A stretch of DNA of 64,000 nt from SpSt-600 sp042408195 (GTDB taxonomy: Bacteria > Chloroflexota > Anaerolineae > SpSt-600). The notes under the pieces were generated by a model, which was not told the origin of the DNA, made no database searches, and worked only from the letters and a program-made list of their open reading frames with translations. Each line of letters starts with the position of its first letter. Positions within the stretch are counted from its first letter, which is position 1. Where the stretch lies: the NCBI GenBank assembly GCA_042408195.1, contig JBHOQL010000067.1:1-64000 (forward strand). Reading direction: 5' to 3'. A program made the position numbers and the translations under genes. Below are positions 43,795 through 52,022 of this stretch, one piece after another.

Positions 43795-44666
43795 AATTGG
43801 AAATAGGCCAGAAGGCTTCCTTCAAACGCCGGCTTACTCAGGAGGATTTCACCCGTTTCGCCCTTTTGAGCGGGGATAATAATCCTATTCACACCGACCC
43901 GGAATTCTCTGCTCGGACCCGGTTCGGAAGACCAGTGGCTCATGGAGCCTTTCTCTTCGGGCTCATCTCTTCAGCCACGAACAACCTCTTGCCAGGCCCT
44001 GGTTTACTTCTATATCAGGAACTCATGTTCCCAACCCCCTCCTATGCCGGAGAGGAAATAACGGTGCAGGTGGAAATCACTGCTGTAAACCGCGAAAAGA
44101 ACCAAGCTGAACTTTCAACTCTCATCATTCGGCCTAATGGAGAGCTCGGATGCCAGGGCCTGGCCCTCGTCCACTTCGGACTAGCGAATGGGTGGCCTCA
44201 AGTGGACAGGGAAATCCCGCCGCCATTGCCCAGCGAGGGCTCCATTCTTAAAGGATTCCGGCTGGGGGAGAGCGCTTATCTCCAGAGAACTTTTACACTC
44301 GAAGATGTGCGGACGTACATTGAACTAACCGGTGATGCCAACCCCGTCTACACCGATGCTGAACTGGCCTCTGAGTTGGGATTGGACTCCCCCGTGCTTC
44401 CGCCGCCCCTTGTGGGGGCGCTATTCTCCTGCCTTCTCGGTGTACATCTGCCAGGCTGGGGCACGAATTACCTTAAGCAGCGCTTTATCTTCCTGGAGCC
44501 TGCTCACCCAGGCGAAGAACTCACAGCCAGGGTGGAGATCGTGCGCTTGCGTCCAGAGAAAGAACTCATAAACCTCCGCACCATCTGCCAGAAAACAGAC
44601 GGAAAAACCATCGCCGATGGCGAAGCACTGGTGCTGGTGCGGGATGTAAAGGCAAGGGAAACCTAA
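43791..44666 (+). CDS. double hot-dog MaoC-like enoyl-CoA hydratase
   Basis: A 291-residue protein with two hot-dog domains. The first carries the hydratase motif with catalytic Asp/His (SGDNNPIHTDPEFSARTRFGRPVAHGAF, about 24-51). The second has the same frame but NPVYTDAEL and SPVLPPPLVGALF, so the His is Tyr and the partner region is changed; it is probably structural. This one-active-site layout is known from eukaryotic hydratase 2. It would add water to a 2-enoyl-CoA (or remove it), matching the SDR as the next oxidation step. Co-translated with ligase 3 and hydrolase 3. Confidence 0.85.
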   Translation: MKLEIGQKASFKRRLTQEDFTRFALLSGDNNPIHTDPEFSARTRFGRPVAHGAFLFGLISSATNNLLPGPGLLLYQELMFPTPSYAGEEITVQVEITAVNREKNQAELSTLIIRPNGELGCQGLALVHFGLANGWPQVDREIPPPLPSEGSILKGFRLGESAYLQRTFTLEDVRTYIELTGDANPVYTDAELASELGLDSPVLPPPLVGALFSCLLGVHLPGWGTNYLKQRFIFLEPAHPGEELTARVEIVRLRPEKELINLRTICQKTDGKTIADGEALVLVRDVKARET

Positions 44667-45475
44667 TGCCGAAGGTAGAGGTTAACGGCATCCAACTTTA
44701 CTATGAACTGCACGGCCCGAAAGAGGCCGAAGTCTTGGTGCTCTCCAATGGAATCATCATGAGCACTGCCGGATGGGTCTTCCAGACCCGCGAGCTGTCC
44801 AAGCATTACCGGCTGCTGCTCTACGATTGCCGGGGAATGTGGCAATCGGACCATCCTCCAGGCCCTTACTCCATGGAGCAGCATGCCGATGACCTGGCTG
44901 GCCTGCTGGATGCCCTCGGAATCGAGAAAGCCCATATCGGTGGCATCTCCTATGGGGGTGAAATAAGCATGACTTTCGCCCTCCGCTATCCGGAGCGAAC
45001 TCTGAGCCTGATTGTGGCCGATTCCGTTAGCTACGTGGATCAATGGCTGCGAACCATAGTGGAAGGCTGGATCGCAATAGCCCGCGCTAAGGATCCCAAA
45101 GCCTTCTTCTGCGCCACCGTTCCCTGGAACTTTTCCCCCCGCTTCATCCAGGAACACCCCGACCTTATGGCCCAAGCCCTTGAACGCTATGCCCTGCTGG
45201 ACTACGATGCTTTCATAAGGCTTTGCGAATGCTTCCTCCGCCTGGACCTAACTGAAAAGCTAAAGGATATAACTGCTCCCACGTGCGTGATGGTTGGCGA
45301 GCATGATCTCCTTAAGGGAAGAAGGTATGCAGAGGAGATCGCTCGCCGGATTCCCGGGGCTGAACTTTACATAATACCAGGTGCTGGGCATGCTACCTGC
45401 TGGGAAAACTTTGAAGTTTTCAACGCCATCGTCCTCGGTTTCCTTGCCCGGCACCGCCAAACTAAACAAAACTGA
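44666..45475 (+). CDS. alpha/beta hydrolase 3 (enol-lactonase-like)
   Basis: A 269-residue hydrolase beginning MPKVEVNGIQLYYEL, nearly the same as hydrolase 1 (MPKMKVNDIEIAYEV), so they are paralogues. The nucleophile elbow is GISYGGE, with Ser but Tyr in place of Leu/Met. The acid is Asp in VGEHDLLKG and the His is in GAGHATCWENF. The ATG overlaps the MaoC stop by one base. The next gene is the Liv binding protein, linking hydrolysis and uptake genes in one transcript. Confidence 0.88.
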   Translation: MPKVEVNGIQLYYELHGPKEAEVLVLSNGIIMSTAGWVFQTRELSKHYRLLLYDCRGMWQSDHPPGPYSMEQHADDLAGLLDALGIEKAHIGGISYGGEISMTFALRYPERTLSLIVADSVSYVDQWLRTIVEGWIAIARAKDPKAFFCATVPWNFSPRFIQEHPDLMAQALERYALLDYDAFIRLCECFLRLDLTEKLKDITAPTCVMVGEHDLLKGRRYAEEIARRIPGAELYIIPGAGHATCWENFEVFNAIVLGFLARHRQTKQN

Positions 45476-45486
45476 GGAGGAGTACC

Positions 45487-46833
45487 ATGCGTAACAAAAA
45501 CTTGGTGGGGCTTGCTGTAGCTCTCATCGCAGGGCTGTCGCTGGTGCTGGCCTCGTGCAAGCCGGCTCCAACTCCTACGCCTACTCCTGTCCCGCCAACC
45601 CCGACTCCTACACCTGCGCCTGCCCCCAGCCCCACGCCGACAGCTCCCCAGTATCCGTTCGCCGGGAAGCCCCTGAAGATAGGTCTCCTGACCGATAACT
45701 CTGGGCCGCTGGCCATTTACGGGCCAATGTTGGAGAGGGGCTTTGAGCTCGGCCTGGAATACGCCACCAACGGCACAATGGAAGTAGCCGGAAGGCCCAT
45801 CAAAGTGATCATCAAAGATACTTCCAGCGACCCCGAGAAAGGCGTCAGTCAAGCACGTGAGCTTATTGAGGCCGAAGGGGTAGAAATACTGGTAGGGCCT
45901 CCCAGTTCTGGCGTCGCCATGGCCGTTCAGAAGATCGCTGAAGAATACAAAGTTATCTTAATTGTCGAACCGGCCGCCGCTACCGACATAACCGGCAAGA
46001 ACTTCAACCCTTACACCTTCCGCACCAGCCGGACTTCTTACCAGGATGCTATTGTAATGGGCCAAGGCTTGCTGCAATTGGGCAAAACCTTCGTCCAAAT
46101 CGCTCCGGACTACGCTTTTGGCTGGGCTTCGGCCTGCGGCTTCTATGCTGTGATAAAGGCTGGCGGGGGTACTTTCCCCGTCAACGATACACCTCAGGGC
46201 TGCGGTGCCATCTTCATCCCCTTTGACACAACTGACTTCACCCCTTACCTCCAGCAGGTTCTGGACTCCGGGGCGGAAGTGCTCATCATAACTTGGGCTG
46301 GCGCGGGCTTCGTACCTCTCTTTAAGCAAATGCAGGAGCTGGGTGTCTTTGACAAAATGGTCGTCGGGACTGGCATCGGCGACAACCAGACCCTGGCGGC
46401 AGGCTACGCCAATGCCGTCGGCTCCACTGGAATTATTGTCTACCATTACACCCTCCCCAAGAACCCCGTCAATGACTGGTTGGTCAAGCGCCACAAGGAG
46501 AAATACGGGACTCCGCCAGACCTCTTCACCGCCGGTGGTATGGCTGCTGCCATCATGGTTGTGGAAGGGCTGAAGCGCACGAACGGCGATGCCAGTGCAG
46601 ATGCGCTCATCAAGGTCTACGAGGATAACTTCTCTTTTGATGGTCCCAACGGCAAATACATAATCCGGCCGTACGACCACGTCTGTCTCTACCCGCTCTA
46701 CTATGTCCGCTTGACCAACGTCACCGACCCCGAGTTCAGGTTCGTGGAACTGATCAAGGAGTTCGCTCCTGAAGAGGCAGCGCCGCCGTGCCTGCTGCCG
46801 GACCAGTACAAGGATCGCTGCCCCAAGGAGTAA
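45487..46833 (+). CDS. livK: Liv-type ABC substrate-binding lipoprotein
   Basis: A 448-residue binding protein of the branched-chain amino acid type (Peripla_BP_6). Signal peptide with lipobox LVLASC (Cys24), a ~35-residue linker of alternating Pro and Thr/Ala, then KIGLLTDNSGPLAIYG and GVEILVGPPSSGVAMA, the usual LivK fold marks. Aromatic and organic-acid importers also use this family, and co-transcription with CoA ligases makes a carboxylic acid at least as likely a ligand as an amino acid. A strong hairpin (46847-46874) follows. Confidence 0.88.
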   Translation: MRNKNLVGLAVALIAGLSLVLASCKPAPTPTPTPVPPTPTPTPAPAPSPTPTAPQYPFAGKPLKIGLLTDNSGPLAIYGPMLERGFELGLEYATNGTMEVAGRPIKVIIKDTSSDPEKGVSQARELIEAEGVEILVGPPSSGVAMAVQKIAEEYKVILIVEPAAATDITGKNFNPYTFRTSRTSYQDAIVMGQGLLQLGKTFVQIAPDYAFGWASACGFYAVIKAGGGTFPVNDTPQGCGAIFIPFDTTDFTPYLQQVLDSGAEVLIITWAGAGFVPLFKQMQELGVFDKMVVGTGIGDNQTLAAGYANAVGSTGIIVYHYTLPKNPVNDWLVKRHKEKYGTPPDLFTAGGMAAAIMVVEGLKRTNGDASADALIKVYEDNFSFDGPNGKYIIRPYDHVCLYPLYYVRLTNVTDPEFRFVELIKEFAPEEAAPPCLLPDQYKDRCPKE

Positions 46834-46846
46834 CCCAGCGAAACCC

Positions 46847-46874
46847 GCGGGGGAGGAGGGGACTCCTCCCCCGC
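46847..46874 (+). promoter_or_regulatory. G+C-rich hairpin after livK
   Basis: GCGGGGGAGGAG (46847-46858) pairs perfectly with CTCCTCCCCCGC (46863-46874) across a GGGA loop of the stable GNRA type. It begins 14 bases past the livK stop and lacks a U-tract. It is probably an mRNA 3'-end stabiliser that raises livK message over downstream genes. Confidence 0.75.
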
Positions 46875-46893
46875 CACCTTCGGAGGACCGCAT

Positions 46894-47649
46894 ATGGAAC
46901 CACAGGTCGTCCTGGAAACTAGGAACCTGCGTAAAGAGTTTGACGGCCTTGTAGCTGTTGACAATGTTTCCCTGAAGGTTAGGGAAGGACAGCTGCACGC
47001 CATAATCGGCCCCAATGGTGCTGGCAAAACCACTCTGTTCAACTTGATAAGCGGTGTATTTCCTCCTACTTCGGGGCGGATATTCCTCCGCGGAGAGGAT
47101 ATAACTGGCCTCCCACCTTACCAAATAGCTCGCAAAGGTATAGGTCGTTCCTTTCAGATAATCAACCTTTTCCCAAACCTAACGGTGCTGGAAAGCGTAA
47201 GTTTGGCGGTGCAGGCCCGCGGTCCCCACAGTTTACATTTCTGGCGCCCCTACCACCTATATCGGGAATACGAAGAAAAGGCTGTGGAAATAATCCGCAA
47301 AGTGGGGCTTGCTGGCCGCGAGTATTTCCTGACGCGTGTCCTACCCCACGGAGACCAACGAAAACTGGAAATTGCTCTCCTCCTGGCAATGGAGCCCGAC
47401 ATTCTCCTTCTGGACGAGCCCACGGCTGGAATGGCCTCCGCGGAGGTCCCTATCATTATGGACCTCATATCCCGCTTGCGGAATGAAGGAAGGCACACTA
47501 TCCTGCTGGTGGAGCACAAGATGGATGTAGTGATGAGCCTGTCCGATATTATCACCGTTATGCACCAAGGCAGGATACTGGCAGAAGGGACACCCGAAGA
47601 AATAAAAGCAAACGAGGAAGTCCAGCGGGCCTATCTTGGTGAACTTTGA
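46894..47649 (+). CDS. livG: Liv-type ABC ATPase LivG
   Basis: A 251-residue ATPase with Walker A IIGPNGAGKTT (about 37-47), Walker B ILLLDEPTAGM, and switch His in LLVEHKMDVVM. The signature region reads LPHGDQRKLEIAL, where LSxGxQ is common; LivG proteins often vary here. It precedes LivF with its stop codon just before the LivF ribosome binding site. Confidence 0.92.
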   Translation: MEPQVVLETRNLRKEFDGLVAVDNVSLKVREGQLHAIIGPNGAGKTTLFNLISGVFPPTSGRIFLRGEDITGLPPYQIARKGIGRSFQIINLFPNLTVLESVSLAVQARGPHSLHFWRPYHLYREYEEKAVEIIRKVGLAGREYFLTRVLPHGDQRKLEIALLLAMEPDILLLDEPTAGMASAEVPIIMDLISRLRNEGRHTILLVEHKMDVVMSLSDIITVMHQGRILAEGTPEEIKANEEVQRAYLGEL

Positions 47650-47659
47650 GGAGGTAAAA

Positions 47660-48367
47660 TTGGAGCCCATCTTGGAAGTGCGTGACATTCATACATTTAT
47701 CGGCCAGTTTCACATCCTTCAGGGCGTATCCTTGACCGTTCCAGCAGGGAGCGTGACGGCTCTTCTTGGGCGCAACGGTGCGGGCAAAACCACCACTCTT
47801 AAATCCATCCTCGGCCTGACCCCCCCTCGAAGTGGCAAAATAATCTTCGCTGGGGAAGAAATCCAAGGACGCCGGCCCTACGAAATCGCTTCAATGGGCA
47901 TAGGCTATGTCCCCGAGCACAGAGCCATATTCACCCAGCTCACCGTGGAGGAGAATCTCCGCATCGCCGAACGCCGTAAGGGCGATCTGAAGCGCAGAGC
48001 CGATTTCATCTTCACCCTCTTTCCCGACCTCAAGCGGCTGTATAAACTTCCAGCTGGAAATCTTTCCGGTGGACAACAGCAGATGCTGGCTATCGCGAGG
48101 GCCCTCGTCCCAGATAATCGCTTGTTACTGATAGATGAGCCCAGCGAAGGTCTGGCGCCCATCCTAGTACGCGAACTTATGGAAGCTATCCGGCAGCTCT
48201 CTGCTGAAGTCACAATTCTCTTGGTGGACCAGAATTTCCAGATGACCAGCTCCCTGGCCAGCCATTACACCCTAATTGACGATGGCCACACCGTCCGCAG
48301 CGGGCTGATGTCCGATTTACTCAAAGAGCCTGAGACTATCCGCCGCTACCTGGGCGCTGTGGTATAG
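47660..48367 (+). CDS. livF: Liv-type ABC ATPase LivF
   Basis: A 235-residue ATPase: Walker A LLGRNGAGKTT, GYVPEHRAIF, signature LSGGQQQMLAIARAL, Walker B LLLIDEPSEGL. A TTG at 47660 is preferred as start because GAGGAGG ends five bases before it. An earlier in-frame TTG at 47636 lies inside livG and would place that Shine-Dalgarno within the coding region. Confidence 0.9.
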   Translation: MEPILEVRDIHTFIGQFHILQGVSLTVPAGSVTALLGRNGAGKTTTLKSILGLTPPRSGKIIFAGEEIQGRRPYEIASMGIGYVPEHRAIFTQLTVEENLRIAERRKGDLKRRADFIFTLFPDLKRLYKLPAGNLSGGQQQMLAIARALVPDNRLLLIDEPSEGLAPILVRELMEAIRQLSAEVTILLVDQNFQMTSSLASHYTLIDDGHTVRSGLMSDLLKEPETIRRYLGAVV

Positions 48368-48378
48368 GAGGGATTATA

Positions 48379-49872
48379 ATGAAAGCTTACCGCGAAACCA
48401 TCGTTTCTATCCTCATAGTTTTAAGCATAATTTTGCTTACCTACTGGCTCTTTGGACCTTCAAAAGCGACCGCCACTCTTCTGTCTGGCCTCACTTTGGC
48501 CTCCCTTTATTTCCTTCTGGGTGCAGGTCTCTCCCTAATTTTCGGGCTCATGGATGTGCTGAACTTTGCTCATGGGATAATCTTTATGATAGGGGCCTAC
48601 ATAGGCTACACCATCTACGGGAATCCCCGTCTCATCCTCAACACCTTGCCTCTCTTCCTGAACTTGGGGGCTGGTATAATTACAGGTATTTTCATCAAGC
48701 AATTGCTGAACCGGCAGGGAATTGGAGGAGTAAATGGGCGACTTTTCACCTTTGTCGCAGCTTTCGTAGGCATCGCCGTTCTAATCTGGGGAGTTAAGGG
48801 ATTCCCTCTGCGTCCTCTGGTCGCCTTTGAACCCACAACCCCAGGAGGGGCTGTCCCTACTGCTCTCGCTCAAGAACCGATATCCCGCATGGCAGCGCGC
48901 CTTGGATGGATGGCTCTCTCCGGAGTGCTGCTCGGTTTAGCATTGAGGTTCCGGGGGAGAGGGGAAATAAGGTCTAAGGACTTCGTCCGTTACATTTCTT
49001 ATGTGCTGGGCCTCACCGCAGCTGCCTTTTCCGTCCTTTTCATTCGCAACATAGCGGAACGGTTCCTTCTAGGACTTTCCACTGATATTCGCTTTATATT
49101 AGCCATGCTTGCCGGTGCTGCTGCCGGGGCTCTAATTGGCGCACTGATTGAAACTTCTTTCATCCGGCCTTTCTACGGCCGCCCTATCACCCAGATAGTC
49201 CTCACCTTAGGGTTAATGTTTGCGGGGGGAGAGCTGGTCAAAGCTATATGGGGAAAAGAAGGCCGTGCTCCAATGCCCGCCCTTTCCCTGTTTGCCCAAA
49301 GCTGCCGTTCCCCTAACCTAATAGCTTGGCTGAGAGAGCATTGCTCTTCTATAGACGTGCTTGGGAGAGCTTTCCCCACTTACAGGATTTTCATAATTTT
49401 CATTGGCGTGTTAATCCTGATCAGCATTACGCTGCTTTTGCGGTACACCCGTCTCGGGTTGATCGTGCGGGCTGGTGTTCAGGACAGGGAGATGGTGGAA
49501 GCTCTGGGGATCAATGTTCGGCGCGTTTTCACTACGGTCTTCGCCATCGGTTCGGCATTGGCAGCGTTCGGAGGCGTAGTAGCTGCTCCTTTTGTAGGTG
49601 TCTATCCCGATATGGGGGGTATATTCCAGCTGCAAGCTTTCATTGCTGTGGTCATCGGAGGGATGGGGAGTTACACCGGAACCGCTGTCGGCTCCCTTAT
49701 CCTGGGGTTAGCCAGGGCGTTCGGTGATACTCTGGTAACCACAGGGATTGCCCTTCCGGGCATGGCCTATGTCTGGCGAGCTTCTCCGGCCATTGCCCGC
49801 GCCTCAATTGTCCTGATAATGGCCATAGTGCTCTTAGTGCGACCTGCCGGCATATTCGGAAAGAAGGGGTAA
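48379..49872 (+). CDS. livH: Liv-type ABC permease LivH with large insertion
   Basis: A 497-residue permease, about 200 residues longer than ordinary LivH. The family core is seen at residues 36-75 (GLTLASLYFLLGAGLSLIFG, LNFAHGIIFMIGAY) and again from about 240 onward (GALIETSFIRPFYGRPITQIVLTLGL, GLIVRAGVQDREMVEALGINV, PFVGVYPDMG). Between them, about residues 85-235, lies an extra block with three or four predicted membrane segments and short basic loops. GGAGGG precedes the ATG. The insert has no recognised function. Confidence 0.88.
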   Translation: MKAYRETIVSILIVLSIILLTYWLFGPSKATATLLSGLTLASLYFLLGAGLSLIFGLMDVLNFAHGIIFMIGAYIGYTIYGNPRLILNTLPLFLNLGAGIITGIFIKQLLNRQGIGGVNGRLFTFVAAFVGIAVLIWGVKGFPLRPLVAFEPTTPGGAVPTALAQEPISRMAARLGWMALSGVLLGLALRFRGRGEIRSKDFVRYISYVLGLTAAAFSVLFIRNIAERFLLGLSTDIRFILAMLAGAAAGALIGALIETSFIRPFYGRPITQIVLTLGLMFAGGELVKAIWGKEGRAPMPALSLFAQSCRSPNLIAWLREHCSSIDVLGRAFPTYRIFIIFIGVLILISITLLLRYTRLGLIVRAGVQDREMVEALGINVRRVFTTVFAIGSALAAFGGVVAAPFVGVYPDMGGIFQLQAFIAVVIGGMGSYTGTAVGSLILGLARAFGDTLVTTGIALPGMAYVWRASPAIARASIVLIMAIVLLVRPAGIFGKKG

Positions 49873-49876
49873 TGCC

Positions 49877-50977
49877 ATGAGGGAACTCACCCTTAATCTC
49901 TTTAAAACCCTGAAAACCTGGCGCTGGAATTTGCTGCTGCTGGCTTTGCTCATCGTTTTCCCTTTCGTTGGAGGATTGCTCTTAGGCGACCCGGCTGCTG
50001 TGGACCCGCACCTAAGGGGGGTTAACCGGATTTTAGCCCTGGCGGAGACGGGATATGCTAAGTTCTGGCAAGGCATGATAATCCAAATGCTTATACTGGG
50101 TGTCTTCGCCATGAGTTACGATTTGCTCTTGGGCTATACAGGCATACTCTCGTTCGGCCACGCAATGTTCTACGGGACTGGGGGTTACGTACTCGGTCTG
50201 TTGGTCAAACATGCCCACTGGTCTATATGGGAAGCGATAGGGGCCGTCATCCTCGTAGCGTTGCTCCAGAGCCTCGTTATCGGCGCTCTTTCCCTACGGG
50301 TGCGAGGTGTTTACTTGGCAATGGTGACTCTGGCCTTTGCTGAATTTTTCTACATCTTGGCCGAAGCCACAGATTTCCGCCATTACACCGGAGCCGACGA
50401 TGGCTTGCATGGGATTTACCCGCCGCCGATCTTGAGTCCAACCACCCACCGCACTAACTTCTACTTTTTCACCCTGGCTTTCTTCATAGTGATGTATCTG
50501 GCTGCGCACCGCCTGGTGAACTCACCCACCGGTAAAGTTATGGTAGCTATTCGCGAAAACGAGGCACGCACTGCAATGCTAGGTTACAACACATTTATTT
50601 ACAAACTAATAGCCCTTACAGCGTCAGGGACGATGGCTGCGCTGGCCGGTTCCTTCAATGCTCTCTTCAACTTAGGCATCACCCCTTCAGTCCTGAGTGT
50701 GAGCACCACCATAGAAGTGATAGCAATGACGATAGTTGGTGGGGTGGGAACGCTCATAGGGCCGGTATTAGGGGCGGCAATTGTGCACCTTCTCGGCTAT
50801 TGGCTGAACCGGTTCTTCGGCCCGGCCTGGCTGCTTGCTTTTGGAGTTGCCTTCGTGCTTATCGTAATATTCCTTCCTTACGGAATTGTGGGCACGTGGA
50901 GGGCTCGCAGTTTCCAGTGGAAACAAACCTGGCGACGTTATATACAACAGGTCACTTCTCGCTTATCTCTCAAATAA
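49877..50977 (+). CDS. livM: Liv-type ABC permease LivM
   Basis: A 366-residue permease partner of LivH with about ten membrane segments. LivM marks include AMSYDLLLGYTGILSFGHAMFYGTGGY, SLRVRGVYLAMVTLAFAEFF, and AIRENEARTAMLGYN. It is the last gene of the 15-kb operon and is followed by a strong terminator at 50998. Confidence 0.92.
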   Translation: MRELTLNLFKTLKTWRWNLLLLALLIVFPFVGGLLLGDPAAVDPHLRGVNRILALAETGYAKFWQGMIIQMLILGVFAMSYDLLLGYTGILSFGHAMFYGTGGYVLGLLVKHAHWSIWEAIGAVILVALLQSLVIGALSLRVRGVYLAMVTLAFAEFFYILAEATDFRHYTGADDGLHGIYPPPILSPTTHRTNFYFFTLAFFIVMYLAAHRLVNSPTGKVMVAIRENEARTAMLGYNTFIYKLIALTASGTMAALAGSFNALFNLGITPSVLSVSTTIEVIAMTIVGGVGTLIGPVLGAAIVHLLGYWLNRFFGPAWLLAFGVAFVLIVIFLPYGIVGTWRARSFQWKQTWRRYIQQVTSRLSLK

Positions 50978-50997
50978 CTGCACTGCTATCAGCTCAA

Positions 50998-51035
50998 GAA
51001 GCCAGGAGTTAAAGGCTCCTGGCTTCGTTGTTTTT
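50998..51035 (+). terminator. Rho-independent terminator of the acyl-CoA/Liv operon
   Basis: GAAGCCAGGAG (50998-51008) and CTCCTGGCTTC (51016-51026) form a perfect 11-bp stem with a 7-base loop, followed by GTTGTTTTT. Confidence 0.93.
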
Positions 51036-51080
51036 GCTACTCACACCGCCTGGAAGCCTGGTAAAAGGACAGAGAAAAAT

Positions 51081-51108
51081 TTGCCTATTTTCCCGGGTTA
51101 AGTATAAT
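51081..51108 (+). promoter_or_regulatory. promoter of the nuo operon
   Basis: TTGCCT (51081-51086) and TATAAT (51103-51108) with a 16-bp spacer, located between the liv terminator and nuoA. Confidence 0.7.
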
Positions 51109-51148
51109 ATGAGAGGTTTTTCACGAACTGAAAAGGAGGGGACAAACC

Positions 51149-51505
51149 TTGCTTAACCAGTATCTTTTCGTGGGCATTCTGATGCTGATGGCTCTAGCGG
51201 TTCCCCTGATAGGCATAGGTTTCGCCTGGCTTATACGCCCCAAGAGACCAAACCCCATAAAGCAATCCATATACGAGTGTGGCCTTGAAACCATCGGCGA
51301 AACATGGGTGCAGTTTAAAGTCCAATACTACATCTATGCTCTTATCTTCGCCATCTTCGACGTAGAAATAGCCTTCCTTCTGCCCTGGGCTGTGGCCTAC
51401 AACAAACTTGGGCTTGTAGCCCTTTTGGATGTCTTCATCTTCCTTGGTATCCTCTTGGTAGCTCTGGCCTATGCCTGGCGCAAAGGGGCATTGGTTTGGA
51501 GGTGA
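51149..51505 (+). CDS. nuoA: NADH-quinone oxidoreductase subunit A
   Basis: A 118-residue membrane subunit with three spans. The conserved loop KRPNPIKQSIYECGLETIGE contains the Cys and acidic residues at the quinone tunnel, followed by FAIFDVEIAFLLPWAV. The start is TTG at 51149, supported by AAGGAGGGG upstream. First gene of the nuo operon. Confidence 0.95.
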   Translation: MLNQYLFVGILMLMALAVPLIGIGFAWLIRPKRPNPIKQSIYECGLETIGETWVQFKVQYYIYALIFAIFDVEIAFLLPWAVAYNKLGLVALLDVFIFLGILLVALAYAWRKGALVWR

Positions 51506-51509
51506 AATT

Positions 51510-52022
51510 ATGGCTGAGGAAATCACGGTTCCCCCTGAACTCCGGCGCAACGTCCTTATTACTACGGTGGATAAGATTTACAACTGGGCTAGAAGGTCAT
51601 CTCTCTGGCCCTTAACTTTTGGTCTGGCCTGCTGTGCCATAGAAATGATAGCTGCTTCCGCCTCGCGGTACGATATAGCCCGCTTCGGAGCGGAAGTCTT
51701 TCGGGCAACTCCCCGCCAAGCCGATCTCATGATTGTGGCCGGGACGGTAACTCACAAAATGGCCCCTCAGGTCCTGAGACTCTACCACCAGATGCCCGAG
51801 CCTAAATACGTTATAGCGATGGGTAGTTGTGCCATATCTGGCGGAATCTTTAATTCCTATGCCGTTCTCCAAGGTGTGGACGAAATCATCCCCGTGGACG
51901 TTTACGTCCCTGGTTGCCCTCCCAGGCCTGAAGCCCTGCTGGACGCCCTTATCAAGCTCCAGAAGAAGATTGACCGTCAGTCCATCCTTACGGTTCCCTG
52001 GTACAGGAGGGAGAAAGCATGA
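51510..52022 (+). CDS. nuoB: NADH-quinone oxidoreductase subunit B (cluster N2)
   Basis: A 170-residue subunit carrying terminal 4Fe-4S cluster N2. Ligands are the adjacent pair in GLACCAIEM, and Cys in MGSCAISGG and PGCPPRPEA. ATG 51510 after GGAGGTG is chosen over an upstream in-frame codon that lies inside nuoA. Its end overlaps nuoC (ATGA). Confidence 0.96.
   Translation: MAEEITVPPELRRNVLITTVDKIYNWARRSSLWPLTFGLACCAIEMIAASASRYDIARFGAEVFRATPRQADLMIVAGTVTHKMAPQVLRLYHQMPEPKYVIAMGSCAISGGIFNSYAVLQGVDEIIPVDVYVPGCPPRPEALLDALIKLQKKIDRQSILTVPWYRREKA

Noticed and set aside
45958..47124. 388-codon minus-strand frame across livK and livG
   Set aside because: It is antisense to two well-supported genes and the hairpin between them, with no recognisable domain.
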